Shown: positions 18,515-27,916 of the stretch, in pieces
How the letters are laid out: the number at the start of each line of letters is the position of its first letter
Numbering within the stretch: position 1 is the stretch's first letter
NCBI GenBank assembly: GCA_036488085.1
Contig: DASXHZ010000076.1
Coordinates: forward strand, 1-64,000
Length of the DNA: 64,000 nucleotides
Source of the DNA: DASXHZ01 sp036488085
Lineage (GTDB): Bacteria; Acidobacteriota; Thermoanaerobaculia; Gp7-AA8
Reading direction: 5' to 3'
Translations under genes and position numbers: made by a program
The notes under the pieces: generated by a model
Databases searched by the model: none
Told to the model about the DNA's origin: nothing
Seen by the model: only the letters and a program-made list of their open reading frames with translations

Positions 18515-18541
18515 TCTATCCTGAGCGCAGCGAAGGATCTC
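18515..18541. repeat. Short dispersed repeat upstream of lon
   Basis: The sequence ATCCTGAGCGCAGCGAAGGA, flanked by TCTATC and TCTC, is a motif often seen between bacterial genes (recalled, not searched). It lies in the lon/php divergent gap. No function is visible. Confidence 0.5.
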
Positions 18542-18654
18542 TGGTCACACCGCGATGATATTGCGTTCTGCGCCGTCGTTGTACCGCGCGTTTGACATCA
18601 CCGGAGATGCTTCGCTGCAGCTCAGCATAGACTTTGAATCGCATAGCCAAACAG

Positions 18655-19653
18655 ATGAGTGACGCGACACCGGACGTCTTGTCCGATTCAACTTCCGATC
18701 CGAGCCTGAAGCGTGCCGATCTGCACTGCCACAGCCGGTTCTCGGTGTTCAAGTATTTCCGCCGAGCCAACACCCGAGACTGCTACAACGCTCCGGAAGA
18801 CGTCTACCGCATCGCCAAAGAACGCGGCATGTCGTTCGTGACACTCACCGATCACGACTCCATCGACGGTTGCCTGTACCTCCTGAACAAGCGGCCCGAC
18901 ATGACCGATTTCTTCATCGGAGAAGAGGTCGAGACCTACTTCCCCGAAACCGGCCAGCGCATCCACATCGGCGTCTGGGGCCTCACCGAAGTGCAGCATC
19001 GTGAAATTCAAAGACTGCGCCGCAATATCCGCGAGCTCGTGCCGTACCTGAAGGCCGAGCACCTCATCTTCGGCGTCAACCACCTCTTCCAGAACTATCG
19101 GATGAAGAACGTCGCGGCGCGCTACATCAGCGAGATGCTGCAGATGTTCGACATCTACGAAGTGCTGAACGGCGCGATGGCGTCGGTGCACAACAAGATG
19201 GTTCAGGACCTGGTAACGACCGTGAAGGAGCAACACGGCAAGCAGGTCTCGATGGTCGGCGGCTCCGACGCGCACACCCTGAAACACGTCGCGAAGGTGC
19301 ACACCGTGTCGCGCGGCGATTCAACCGGCGAGTTCCTCGAGAACATCCGCTCGGGCAACTGCTTCGCCTGGGGAAGCGAGATGCGCTTCCGCGAGCTCGT
19401 CGCCGACATCTACCTCCTGACCATCGCCTACAACAGCCAAGCCCGCGCCGACCTGCTCTCGACCGACTACACCGTCACGGACAAGACCATCCAACTCGCT
19501 ACCCGCCTCGCCTCCATCCCCACCGCCATCTCCGGCCTCCCCGCCGCCATCACCTCGCTCAACTACCTCAAGCAGATCGTGGTGACGAAGGGTCTATCGC
19601 TCCGCTTCGCGAAGCTGGTCGAGGAGATCCGGCCGGGGTTCGGGGAGCGGTAG
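18655..19653 (+). CDS. PHP-domain metal-dependent phosphoesterase
   Basis: 332 residues from ATG 18655; an in-frame TTG at 18634 is also possible. PHP motifs: DLHCHSRFSVF (first metal HxH), TLTDHDSIDG, and the later GVNHLFQN and GGSDAHTL. Stand-alone PHP proteins of this kind hydrolyse phosphoesters such as 3',5'-bisphosphates. The C-terminal 110 residues contain a hydrophobic stretch (LASIPTAISGLPAAITSLNYL). The 3' end of this gene is the source of three partial copies scattered through the adjacent RHS locus (25413-25737, 27379-27403, 36367-36566). This is the only intact copy. Confidence 0.85.
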   Translation: MSDATPDVLSDSTSDPSLKRADLHCHSRFSVFKYFRRANTRDCYNAPEDVYRIAKERGMSFVTLTDHDSIDGCLYLLNKRPDMTDFFIGEEVETYFPETGQRIHIGVWGLTEVQHREIQRLRRNIRELVPYLKAEHLIFGVNHLFQNYRMKNVAARYISEMLQMFDIYEVLNGAMASVHNKMVQDLVTTVKEQHGKQVSMVGGSDAHTLKHVAKVHTVSRGDSTGEFLENIRSGNCFAWGSEMRFRELVADIYLLTIAYNSQARADLLSTDYTVTDKTIQLATRLASIPTAISGLPAAITSLNYLKQIVVTKGLSLRFAKLVEEIRPGFGER

Positions 19654-19711
19654 GGGGCGTCGAGCAAGGCCGGCGAGCATCCCCAGGCGGAGTAAAGAGG
19701 AGAGGAAAGTA

Positions 19712-20158
19712 TCAGTCGAAAAGCCTCTCTGCAAACCACGGTACACATACTTCCGAGTATGTAACCGCGATTATGGTAATCGCTACAGACAATATCTGTC
19801 GCGCTTTCCACGCTCTACGGACATAAGGGATCACAAGACCTTGTAGGAAGTAGCCCGGGAGCATGAGTCCTCCGGCCATGAGAAGGACCGTCTGCTTCGC
19901 GACGGCCGGCAACGGGATTGTACCGGTAACCCGTCGCGGATCCACGAGCAGCACCCAAATCGTCGAAGCATGCAAGAACGCGGTGACAATTAATAGTGCT
20001 AAGGACACCACAGGAGCGCTAGCGATATATAACTCACACCGCCACTTGCCCAAGAGCGTGGCTACCACCATACCTAGCACGGCGGTAGCGCAGAGATACA
20101 CGATCGCGACCGTGTTGAGAGCTGAGAGCGAATTGAGATTTGGTAGGTACTGAGTCAT
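19712..20158 (-). CDS. Four-helix small membrane protein, candidate RHS immunity
   Basis: 148 residues with four predicted transmembrane segments (about 15-37, 45-70, 85-106, 120-140). It is the second gene after RHS tip module 3, 66 nt downstream of the secreted protein gene at 20225, and lies between that module and the convergent PHP gene. No family is recognised. Position after a polymorphic toxin tip suggests an immunity role, which is inference. A comparable small membrane gene follows RHS module 2 (23415-23684). Confidence 0.6.
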   Translation of the reverse strand: MTQYLPNLNSLSALNTVAIVYLCATAVLGMVVATLLGKWRCELYIASAPVVSLALLIVTAFLHASTIWVLLVDPRRVTGTIPLPAVAKQTVLLMAGGLMLPGYFLQGLVIPYVRRAWKARQILSVAITIIAVTYSEVCVPWFAERLFD

Positions 20159-20224
20159 AGAAGCTCAATATTTGCAAGGAGCTACGCCTCCGTTAGGCGT
20201 GGACTCCCGAAACACGCTTTCCCT

Positions 20225-20869
20225 TCATGGTTGCCTCTTGGCATGAGGCACTGATGCCAAGAGGCGATCTATCCATCCTATGAGCGACAGCGGTTTGGCG
20301 CGATGGCCCGGAGAAGCAAGGGTTGTTATCCTCGCGGTCCGGGATCGTGTCGCCGATTCTAACGAATAGACAGTTGGATCGACGATTAGGGAGCCATCGG
20401 GTAGCACCGGAGCCTGAATGCGGGGAAGATCAGCGATCAATTCGCGAAGCGTGCGTCCCACTGGCAATTCGACTGTGTGCACAGCTATTGCGCTCAGCAG
20501 AGCGTCCACACCTTCGGTTGGCCGCGCGCCATGCAGCGCCTGCAATTGATCGAATATGGTACCAGTCTCGGGCTCGGTGACCAGCGCTTTGATCGTTCCG
20601 TCGCTCCGTCGCCAAAGCCTTATACAGATCTCACGCCGCCCGGGTATGGTCGGCATCGCGCGAGCGGCGACATACCATACGTACCCGTCACGTCGCCAAA
20701 AAGATTCGGGGGGGGGCGGCGCAGTCGAAAGCAGACGATCTACCGCATAATCATAAGCCGCTCCCCGCCAATATTCCGCCGATCCCTCGGCAGACGCCGA
20801 AAACGCCAGCACTTGCAGAACAGCGAGCGCAGCGCCGCATAATCGGAGGGCGCGACGACTTACTGACAT
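20225..20869 (-). CDS. Secreted protein coupled to RHS tip 3, candidate immunity
   Basis: 214 residues; ATG 20869 overlaps the end of the RHS fragment by 10 nt, a coupling typical of toxin-immunity pairs. A signal peptide is present (ALAVLQVLAFSASA). The middle region aligns by eye with the protein at 22777-23418: an R-x-(S)-DG-x-(5)-L-x-x-P motif, then LxxLQALHGARP against MRALQAERAL, and similar spacing to ADLPRIQAPV against SDLDRIRVPA. The two are likely paralogues tied to two different tips. No known domain is recognised. Confidence 0.6.
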   Translation of the reverse strand: MSVSRRALRLCGAALAVLQVLAFSASAEGSAEYWRGAAYDYAVDRLLSTAPPPPESFWRRDGYVWYVAARAMPTIPGRREICIRLWRRSDGTIKALVTEPETGTIFDQLQALHGARPTEGVDALLSAIAVHTVELPVGRTLRELIADLPRIQAPVLPDGSLIVDPTVYSLESATRSRTARITTLASPGHRAKPLSLIGWIDRLLASVPHAKRQP

Positions 20870-22690
20870 GAACAGTCCTTATCCTGAAGGCCCTTCCGCC
20901 AGTTCGGACCTTCTTCTTGCGAAACGTGACCTTGCGGGTCGACTTTCCAGATACCTTTCCGACTGATTGTGTAGTATGGAATCCCCGTGCTGCGCGCGTC
21001 GAATGCATCCGTCGGACGTGAAGCAGAACCGCCCGTTGATGGACGTGGATCAAGCGAGTCCGGATGGGTATGAGCTTGTGCGACTGTGTCGTCGGGGATT
21101 GGCTTGTCCCCCGGCCACGTATCATGGTGTGGTGTCGCTGACGAAGCCCACGGAACCGTTCCATAGACTGAGTTCTTGTGCGTTATCCACGTCGATCGTT
21201 CGGTTGGGTCCGCTCCGAAGCCAGCGAGTTTCCAGAGATGAAAAAAACATCTTCGAACATTGGGGTCTTGTGTAAGTGCGTCAAGACCAAACGGATCGAC
21301 GTAATTGACTGGATCCGCGAAAGCATAGTTGTACAAGTCAGCGTCCGTGCCTGCGAAAAGGATCGGATCCTTAGCCGTCCAGCGCCCAGTAGGCAGATCG
21401 ACATCGCGCGCGCCGAACCGCACCAGCTTCGTGTCTGGGTCGTAAAGCCCTCCGGCAAACCCGAATGGCACAAACCCTAGATTCGTGTCGGAGAGAACGT
21501 TCCCGAACTCGTCGTCGGTGATCGCCTCGGCCAACGTTCCGGCGCTCGCATGCAGCACGTACCGTGGGCTGCCGAGGTGGTCGGTGATGATGCGGTACGT
21601 GCTCCCCTGCCACGTCATGTATTCGGGGACGTTGGTGCGGGAGCCGTAGACGAAGCGCTTCGTCACGGCTCCGGTGCCGTCGGTCTCCGCGATGATGCGG
21701 AGTTGGTCGCCGTAGATCCAGCCGGTCGTCAGCGTTCCGTTGACCTTCTTCCCCACCCGCCGATTCGAGGCGTCGATCACGTATTCGATCAGCCTTCTAT
21801 CCGGCAGGCTGACGCTCCGCAGGTTTCCGAGCACGTCATAGTTGTACAGCGTCGTGCCTTGCGCGTCGATCTTCTTCTGCAGCTCCCCGTTGTCGGAGTA
21901 GAAGTAGCTGGCGCCGTTGTAGGTCGTCATCCGGTCCTGCGCGTCGTAGGTTGCGGCGATCGTTCCCGAGGGGGACGTCACCGACGTGCGGTTGCCGTTT
22001 TCGTCGTAACCGTAGTGGGTCGTCGAGGTGCCGGTGGTGACGTCGGTCAGGCGTCCGGCCGGGTCGTAGCCATACGAGGTCGTCGTAGTCTGGCCGTTCA
22101 CGGTTTCGGTCTTCGTCGCGATGCGGCCGCCGTCATCGCGGCCGTAGCCGAACGTGATCAGCGGCGAACCGCTCAGTTGGACGGCATACGACGTTACTTC
22201 ACCGAACCCGTTGTAGCCGTAGGTATCGACGAGGTTTGAGAGCGTCGTCCCGGTGAGAAGGCCGTTGCCCGCGTCGCGCCGGAGCGTCAACGCGCCGGCG
22301 GAGGTAAGCAGGTCGTCGTTGTCGTATCCGAAGGAGATCGAATTCGCGCCGTTGATGCCCTCCGAGGTTAGCCGGAAGTTGCTGTCGTAGCCGAATGCGA
22401 CGGTCGACGGCACGCCGCCGCTCGAGATCACGCTCTTGAGCAGAGCGCCGTCGTAGGCGAACTGCAGTTCATTGCCTCCGGGCGACGAAATCGAGGAGAG
22501 CGTTTCCTTCGCCGCGTCGTAGTGAAGACATGCTGGCCGAGGGGCTCGGTCATCGTGGCGAGGCGTCCCGCGGTATCGTAACCCGCAAGGGTGCTTGCAT
22601 CCGGACGCACGACGCTCGTGAGCTGACGATCGTGGTGCTCGTGTTGAAACAGGCGGAGTTGTCCACGGAGAACGCCGAAGCAGGCTGTCC
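20860..22690 (-). pseudogene. RHS fragment 3 with JAMM/DUF4329-like tip
   Basis: Truncated RHS/YD-repeat sequence lacking the N-terminal two thirds. Two small indels, near 22640 (loss of about 17 nt at NTSTT) and 22530 (2 nt at QHVF), break the frame compared with the full-length gene. From about 22510 to 20860 the frame is open: YD repeats, the core end ADPVNYVDPFG, then a unique tip of about 155 residues. The tip contains AHTHPDSL, SRPTDAFD and GIPYYTISRKG, matching the layout of a JAMM/DUF4329-type metallopeptidase domain. It ends DCSCQ. It has no visible promoter or signal peptide, so it is probably silent and serves as a tip reservoir. Confidence 0.8.
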
Positions 22691-22776
22691 ACGCATAGCC
22701 GCAATCCGCCCGTCCGGATCGAAACTGATCAAGTGACCTTTGTCCTGACAAGGGACCACAGCAGCGTAGTCCGGCT

Positions 22777-23418
22777 TCAGGAAGACTTCTTTATTACAGA
22801 CAACTGCTTGCTCAAGCGTGCCGGTAGGCTATGACACCATTCGATAAGCGGATGTGGGTGACGATCCTGTAGAGTCGGACCATAAAGCACGTAAGAAGCG
22901 CTATTCATGCCCGCGCGATCGACAAAGGAGTACTGCGGCACGTCCAGGTAAATGGCGGCCACCTGACGCGCCGGAACGCGAATCCGGTCGAGGTCCGAAG
23001 ACATTGCCCGCAAAGGTGCCTGATCGACCACCTCCGTTTCCTCGATCGACAACTTACTGATCACCTCGCCGCACGTCAGAGCCCGCTCTGCTTGTAAAGC
23101 GCGCATTTGCGCGAGGAGGGACGATCCGCGTGGCTTCCGCAACGTAGCACCATACCGACCATCTCGCGACACACGGATTATCACTCGAAACTCGCGATCG
23201 ACGGTTGTATCGCCGGGTATGTATCGTACGACTATCACTTCCCGCGCACCACGCTCTTCATCCGCATCAGGCGAGACCGGAAGCACGCGATCATAAAGGT
23301 CAAATGCGCCGCATGGGACATCCGCTTGGTTTCCGGCGATCGCCGATGGGGATACCAGACTTAACACACCACACAGCAAGCATGAAAGAGCGGCCGCGAA
23401 ATGTCCAGTTCTCCTCAT
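22777..23418 (-). CDS. Secreted protein, candidate immunity paralogue of 20225-20869
   Basis: 213 residues from ATG 23418, which overlaps the stop of the upstream membrane gene (ATGA); the frame is open further upstream but that part overlaps the neighbour. Signal peptide (CLLCGVLSLVSPSAIA). The region ISRDGR-like VIIRVSRDGRYGATLRKPRG and RALQAERAL resembles the protein at 20225-20869. It is the third gene of the module tip 2 / membrane protein / secreted protein. Function unknown; immunity is inferred only from position and from repetition of the family. Confidence 0.62.
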   Translation of the reverse strand: MRRTGHFAAALSCLLCGVLSLVSPSAIAGNQADVPCGAFDLYDRVLPVSPDADEERGAREVIVVRYIPGDTTVDREFRVIIRVSRDGRYGATLRKPRGSSLLAQMRALQAERALTCGEVISKLSIEETEVVDQAPLRAMSSDLDRIRVPARQVAAIYLDVPQYSFVDRAGMNSASYVLYGPTLQDRHPHPLIEWCHSLPARLSKQLSVIKKSS

Positions 23419-23684
23419 CTGGTGTCGCCCGAGAAGAAACTGAGCCACGCGAAAACCATCCAAGCAAAATAGCTTACGTGTACGACCAAGGGAAAGTACT
23501 TCCAAAATCCCTTTTCAACGCGAACGGCAATTCCCACCGCTATGGCGCCGACGATCACAATGAGAGAAATGAATAGCAGCTCAAACCAATCATTGTTTGT
23601 GTGATAAGCGGCGTACGTTGCAAGCAAATGGCACCCGGCGGTAAGCAGTCCGCACTCAACCAAACGCCGGCAGACGGTAATCAT
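23415..23684 (-). CDS. Small membrane protein coupled to RHS tip 2, candidate immunity
   Basis: 89 residues from ATG 23684, which overlaps the tip-2 stop by 4 nt (ATGA) and has GGGGGAG upstream. Three hydrophobic segments (about 11-27, 37-58, 66-82). The overlap start/stop chain tip - membrane protein - secreted protein is unbroken. An earlier in-frame start at 23711 is possible but would overlap the tip more. No family recognised. Confidence 0.62.
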   Translation of the reverse strand: MITVCRRLVECGLLTAGCHLLATYAAYHTNNDWFELLFISLIVIVGAIAVGIAVRVEKGFWKYFPLVVHVSYFAWMVFAWLSFFSGDTR

Positions 23685-25400
23685 TGGCGCTCCCCCGTAA
23701 GTTTTTGCCATCCGTAGCGGATGTATGCCGGCAACACGCCAGAGTCGTTTGTCACGACCACGTCACCTGACTTGGAGTTGCCAAGCGTATAATCGGGACC
23801 GTATTCATCCCCCTCGATCTTTTCAGCCTTGCCATTATTAGAATAATAAGCAATGTCGTAAATGAGATTCATGCGGTTCGGCTGGAAGGGGCACGATGAA
23901 GCCCGGCCTCGCTTCTAGGTATTTGGCGTATGTCCTCGCCTGGCTAGCATTCGGGAATGACGGAATTGGATTGTCGGCACCACCATAAACGCGTCCGTCG
24001 GGAGGGACGACGCCGAACACCTGATCGCCAGAACCATTCACACGACACGGATCGCCGCTGATAATCACAGTGTCACCCGAAATGTTTCTAACGGTCGCAA
24101 ACCCACTTTGGTCATTCCAATTCACCGGATCCGAGAAGGCGTATTCAAAGATGTTGCTCTCGTGGCCTCGGAACAGAATCGCATCCTTCACCGCCCACCG
24201 CCCTATGTGCGGATCATAATCCCTGGCACCGAATCGCGTAAATGTTGTGTCAGCGTCAGACAAGCCACCCGCGAAACCGAAAGGGACAAACTTGGGATTC
24301 GAGTCGGAAAGCACATTCCCAAATTCGTCGTAGGCGATCGCCTCAGCCAGTGTGCCGGCATTCGCTTGGATTACGTACCGCGGGCTGCCGAGGTGGTCGG
24401 AGATGATGCGATATGTGGCCCCCTGCCAAACCATGTAGGCGGGGACGTTGGTGCGGGAACCGTAGACGAAACGCTTCGTCACGGTTCCGCTGCCGTCGGT
24501 CTCGGCGATGATTCGGAGTTGGTCGCCGTAGACCCATCCGGCGACGAGGGTGCCATTCACCTTCTTGCCGACCCGGCGGTTGGAGGCGTCGATCACGTAT
24601 TCGATCAGCCTTCCGTCCGGCAGGGTGACGCTTCGCAGGTTCCCCAGCACGTCATAGTTGTACAGCGTCGTGCCTTGCGCGTCGATCTTCTTCTGGAGCT
24701 CGCCGTTGTCGGAGTAGAGGTAGCTGGCGCCGTTGTAGGTGGTCAGCCGGTCCTGCGGGTCGTAGGTTGCGGCGATCGTCCCGGAGGCATTGGTTACGGA
24801 GGTACGGTTGCCGTTGTCGTCGTAACCGTAGTGGGTGGTCGCGCTGCCGGTGGTGACGTCGGTCACGCGTCCGGCGGGGTCGTAGCCGTAGGAGGTCGTG
24901 GTGGTCTGGCCGTTCACGGTTTCAGTCTTCGTCGCGATACGGCCGGCGTCGTCCCGTGTGTAACCGAAGGTGATGATTGGCGACCCGCTGTTGGTTGCGT
25001 CGCGGCGGAGCGTGAGGGCGCCGGCGGAGGTGAGTAAGTCGTCGTTGTCGTATCCGAACGAAACGGAATTCGCGCCGCTGATGCTTTCCGAGACGGTCCG
25101 GAAGCTGCTGTCGTAGCCGAAGCCGACAGTCGATGGAACCGCTCCGCTCGAGATGACATTCTAGAGCAGATTGCCGTCGTAGGTGAACTCTAGGCCGTTG
25201 CCACTCGGCGACGAGATCGATGACAACGTGCCTTTCGATGCGTCATAGGTGAAGATGTGCTGGCCGAGGGGCTCGGTCATGGTCGCTACGCGGCCGGCGG
25301 TGTCGTAGGCGAACGAGATGCTGTCGCCGTCCGGCCGTAAGACCATCGTCAACTGGCGATCGTGGTTATAGCTGTAGGTCGTGCTCGTGTTCCCGCCGGC
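23681..25400 (-). pseudogene. RHS fragment 2 with unique tip, amber stop and frameshift
   Basis: Homologous to the full-length RHS from the NTSTTYSYNHDRQL segment onward. An in-frame TAG at 25161-25163 replaces the Lys codon of DLLKSV in the full-length gene. About 30 residues present in the parent (from GLLTGTTL to YAVQL) are missing after LTLRRDATN. After the core end SDPVNWNDQSG comes a unique tip (NISGDTVIISGDP and on). Near 23880 the tip frame must shift to continue into MNLIYDIAYYSNNGK and end at GERQ (23681), because the overlapping ATGA of the next gene fits that frame and the ATG there has no ribosome site. The tip fold is not recognised. Confidence 0.75.
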
Positions 25401-25412
25401 GAGAACGACGGC

Positions 25413-25737
25413 CGAGTTTCTCGAGAACGTCCGCGATGACGACTGCTTCGCCTGGGGAAGCGAGATGCGCTTCCGCGAGCTCGTCGCCGACATCTACCTC
25501 CTGACTATCGCCTACAACAGCCAGGCCCGCGCCGACCTGCTCTCGACCGACTATACCGTCACGGACAAGACCATCCAACTCGCTACCCGCCTCGCCTCCA
25601 TCCCCACCGCCATCTCCGGCCTCGCCGCCGCAATCACGTCGCTCAACTACCTCAAGCAGATCGTGGTGACGAAGGGGCTATCGCTCCGGTTCGCGAAGCT
25701 GGTCGAAGAGATCCGGCCGGGGTTCGGGGAGCGGTGA
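25413..25737 (+). pseudogene. Partial copy of the PHP gene 3' end
   Basis: 325 nt colinear, without indels, with 19329-19653 and differing at about 17 positions by eye. It contains the last 108 codons of the PHP protein and a stop (TGA instead of TAG). It has no start and is joined at 25400-25412 to RHS fragment 2. It marks the boundary between RHS modules. Confidence 0.93.
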
Positions 25738-26030
25738 TTCGATCACCCTCCGTATCACTTGACGAACTTGCGTCGTCGAAACGCATCGGGGTCGCCATGC
25801 GACCTTCTAGAAGCAGACGCGCCAACTCGGCGTATCGATCACCAACCTCCAAAACCCTCCATATTCGACAGGGTCAGCGCCGCGAACCACCGATCTGCTA
25901 TCCGGCCGGCAGGATCTGGCGCCGCCGAGTGTCGTAGCGATCGCCGCTTCCGCGGTCCGACCCTTGCCGTTCACGGCCGCGACTCCGTCACCGAGGCGCG
26001 ACTGAGGATTTGAGCGCGTCGCTAGCATAT
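25738..26030. other. Gap without a supported gene
   Basis: About 290 nt between the PHP copy and the candidate immunity gene at 26031. Open frames on the minus strand exist but start without ribosome sites and resemble no family. It may be decayed remains of a downstream immunity gene. Confidence 0.5.
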
Positions 26031-26414
26031 CTAATCGGAAACGGGATACGCCACCACCTGAATCGTCGCCGAATAATCGGCGATCAAGGCGACGAGCTCC
26101 GGGTCGATAATCGTCGTCGCGCATGCAGTGTCAAAGTAAACCGCGATGTTGAATATTACCTCGACCTGGAGGTTCGCTGCTCGCAGACGATCTGCCGGCA
26201 TTCGAGCCCGTATGGCATCGATCTGTTGCCGGAGGGCGGCACGTTCATCGAGGTTTGGTTCGAGCCTCAGTACGCTTGTCGACACGACACGGTCACCGGG
26301 TAGGGCGTTCCCTATGCTGCGCGAACCGGAGCCACCCTTCAGCATGAGCGCACGCTCGATATCAGCAAGGCTCAGAATCCTGCTGGTGATGTCCAGCGAT
26401 ATTTCCTCTCTCAT
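26031..26414 (-). CDS. Protein coupled to RHS tip 1, candidate immunity
   Basis: 127 residues; ATG 26414 overlaps the stop of the preceding tip by 4 nt (ATGA). No signal peptide or membrane segment is visible, unlike the other candidates here. It has an alpha/beta look, with ERALMLKGGSGSRS and NLQVEVIFNIAVYFD. No family is recognised. The overlap and position support a cognate role with the tip at 26414-26800. Confidence 0.6.
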   Translation of the reverse strand: MREEISLDITSRILSLADIERALMLKGGSGSRSIGNALPGDRVVSTSVLRLEPNLDERAALRQQIDAIRARMPADRLRAANLQVEVIFNIAVYFDTACATTIIDPELVALIADYSATIQVVAYPVSD

Positions 26415-27298
26415 GTGCAGTATGGGCAGTTGTCTCCGTTACGAAAAAGATCAGAAGGCGTCAAATGCGTCGGCGTGATGACGCCCGCTGGCTGAAGCCG
26501 CAGTTCGGGGGCGAAGATCGTAATCGCCGAACTCAGAACGCCCAGCAATATCAGCTCTAGCACGTCTTTCGCGCCAATCGTTCGGTTACTGCTACTGTGC
26601 TCGTCGTTTTTCGCGTCGCAGGATTCGCCTTCTTCTTCGTCGTCGTCTTTCGTGCGATGGCCTTCTGCGTCGGGCTCGCCATTTTCCTTCCACCACTTGT
26701 GAAGGTCTTCTGCCTGCTTCTTACCGATGTCGGGATCACCTGGTTCTTTGTACTGTCTGTGATACCAGCGCCAAAATTCGTTTTGGTAGACCATAACGCC
26801 GATCGCCCGGCGCTTTACCAATTCGGTCAGTCAAATTGATCGGATCGCCGTCGACGTATTCACAGAGATTAGTACTTCCCCCACCGAACCGCAATGGGTC
26901 CTGGGCGGTCCACCGTGCCGTCTGCGGGTCACGGCTCCGGTGCCGTCGGTCTCCGCGATGATGCGGAGTTGGTCGCCGTAGATCCAGCCGGTCGTCAGCG
27001 TTCCGTTGACCTTCTTCCCCACTCGCCGATTCGAGGCGTCGATCACGTATTCGATCAGCCTTCCATCCGGCAGGCTGACGCTCCGCAGGTTTCCGAGCAC
27101 GTCATAGTTGTACAGCGTCGTGCCTTGTGCGTCGATCTTCTTCTGGAGCTCGCCGTTGGCGGAGTAGAAGGAGTTGCCGCCGTTGTAGGTCGTCATGCGG
27201 TCCTGCCCGTCGTAGGTCGCGGCGATCGTTCCGGATGGGGAGGTGACCGAGGTCCTGTTGCCGTTGTCGTCGTATCCGTAGTGGGTGGTCGCACTACC
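26411..27298 (-). pseudogene. RHS fragment 1, internally deleted, with unique membrane-segment tip
   Basis: Homology to the RHS core starts near THYGYDDNGNRTSV and runs to ETDGTGAVT. It then jumps, with a frame change, to DPQTARWTAQDPLRFG, so about 60-80 codons are deleted. The core end reads VDGDPINLTD. The tip must shift frame again near 26800 to enter YQNEFWRWYHRQYKEPG, a charged region (KWWKENGEPDAEGH), a hydrophobic helix (VLELILLGVLSSAITIF) and the end NCPYCT. With two frame breaks it cannot be expressed as one protein. Confidence 0.75.
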
Positions 27299-27314
27299 CG
27301 AAGAACCCCTGCCC

Positions 27315-27366
27315 TTGTCGTCACAAAGTGTTACCGATGTCCCCGGTCCGAAGTGTTACCTATCTC
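27315..27366. mobile_element. Remnant of an insertion-sequence end
   Basis: The word AAGTGTTACC followed by GATGTCCCCGGTC and then AAGTGTTACC again with TATCTCCC gives two direct copies of a roughly 22-nt motif. Such paired GTGTTACC motifs resemble IS21/IS481-type terminal repeats (recalled, not searched). No transposase remains. It sits exactly between the RHS fragment 1 breakpoint and the PHP scrap. Confidence 0.45.
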
Positions 27367-27378
27367 CCAGGTTGCACA

Positions 27379-27403
27379 GTTCGGGGAGCGGTAGGGGGCG
27401 TCG
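27379..27403 (+). pseudogene. 25-nt scrap of the PHP gene 3' end
   Basis: Identical to 19638-19662: GTTCGGGGAGCGGTAGGGGG plus CGTCG. It spans the PHP stop codon and 9 nt beyond, so it derives from the intact PHP locus with its downstream flank. Confidence 0.8.
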
Positions 27404-27490
27404 TGGAGCGGCAGTATCTGGATGCGCAAAGATAGTTCGTTCCTTCGTCGAACCGCCAAACGCGACGGTGAGCTGTCGGGCGAGTAAGAC

Positions 27491-27916
27491 CTAGTCCGGG
27501 GCCAGATACCACCGAGTTACCCGAAACGACTGCCGGCTGACAAAAACGTGAGTTTCCCATGCTTCCCGCCGCCGCTCCGTATCTTCGTTCGTGAAGCGAT
27601 TGGGAAACACTGGTTCAAAGACGATCTCGTAATCTTCACCCTTGTCGCGAGTATCGATATTGTACCGCCAAGGCAACCGCTGCCGTATCGTCAAGGAGTG
27701 ATTACGTTCGAACTTCCAATACCCTACCGCCAACGCCACACCCTTCCGTGGTTCGTCAAGAACGCCTGGAAGGGTGTGGCGCACGGGCCAGAGAATCAGT
27801 GAGAACATTGTAGCGGCGACAAACAATACGACCGCGACAACAAACTTGACCCTACCAGAGCTCTGGCTGGTTTGGCTTGGCGAGCTTGCAGCCGCACGTG
27901 CCGACTTGTGACTCAT
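27491..27916 (-). CDS. Single-pass membrane protein after the full-length RHS gene, candidate immunity
   Basis: 141 residues. ATG 27916 with GGGAGGGG upstream lies 65 nt inside the RHS coding end, so the two genes overlap out of frame. A transmembrane helix (about 22-43, VKFVVAVVLFVAATMFSLIL) is followed by a periplasmic-type domain. The overlapping position next to an intact effector makes it the best immunity candidate of the locus. No family recognised. Confidence 0.65.
   Translation of the reverse strand: MSHKSARAAASSPSQTSQSSGRVKFVVAVVLFVAATMFSLILWPVRHTLPGVLDEPRKGVALAVGYWKFERNHSLTIRQRLPWRYNIDTRDKGEDYEIVFEPVFPNRFTNEDTERRREAWETHVFVSRQSFRVTRWYLAPD

Noticed and set aside
23681..23872. A separate 63-residue gene starting MNLIYD
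   Set aside because: No ribosome site precedes the ATG. The sequence fits better as the frameshifted end of RHS tip 2, coupled to the next gene.
25807..26124. 105-codon minus-strand frame between the PHP copy and the tip-1 partner
   Set aside because: It overlaps the better-supported gene at 26031, has no ribosome site and shows no recognisable fold.
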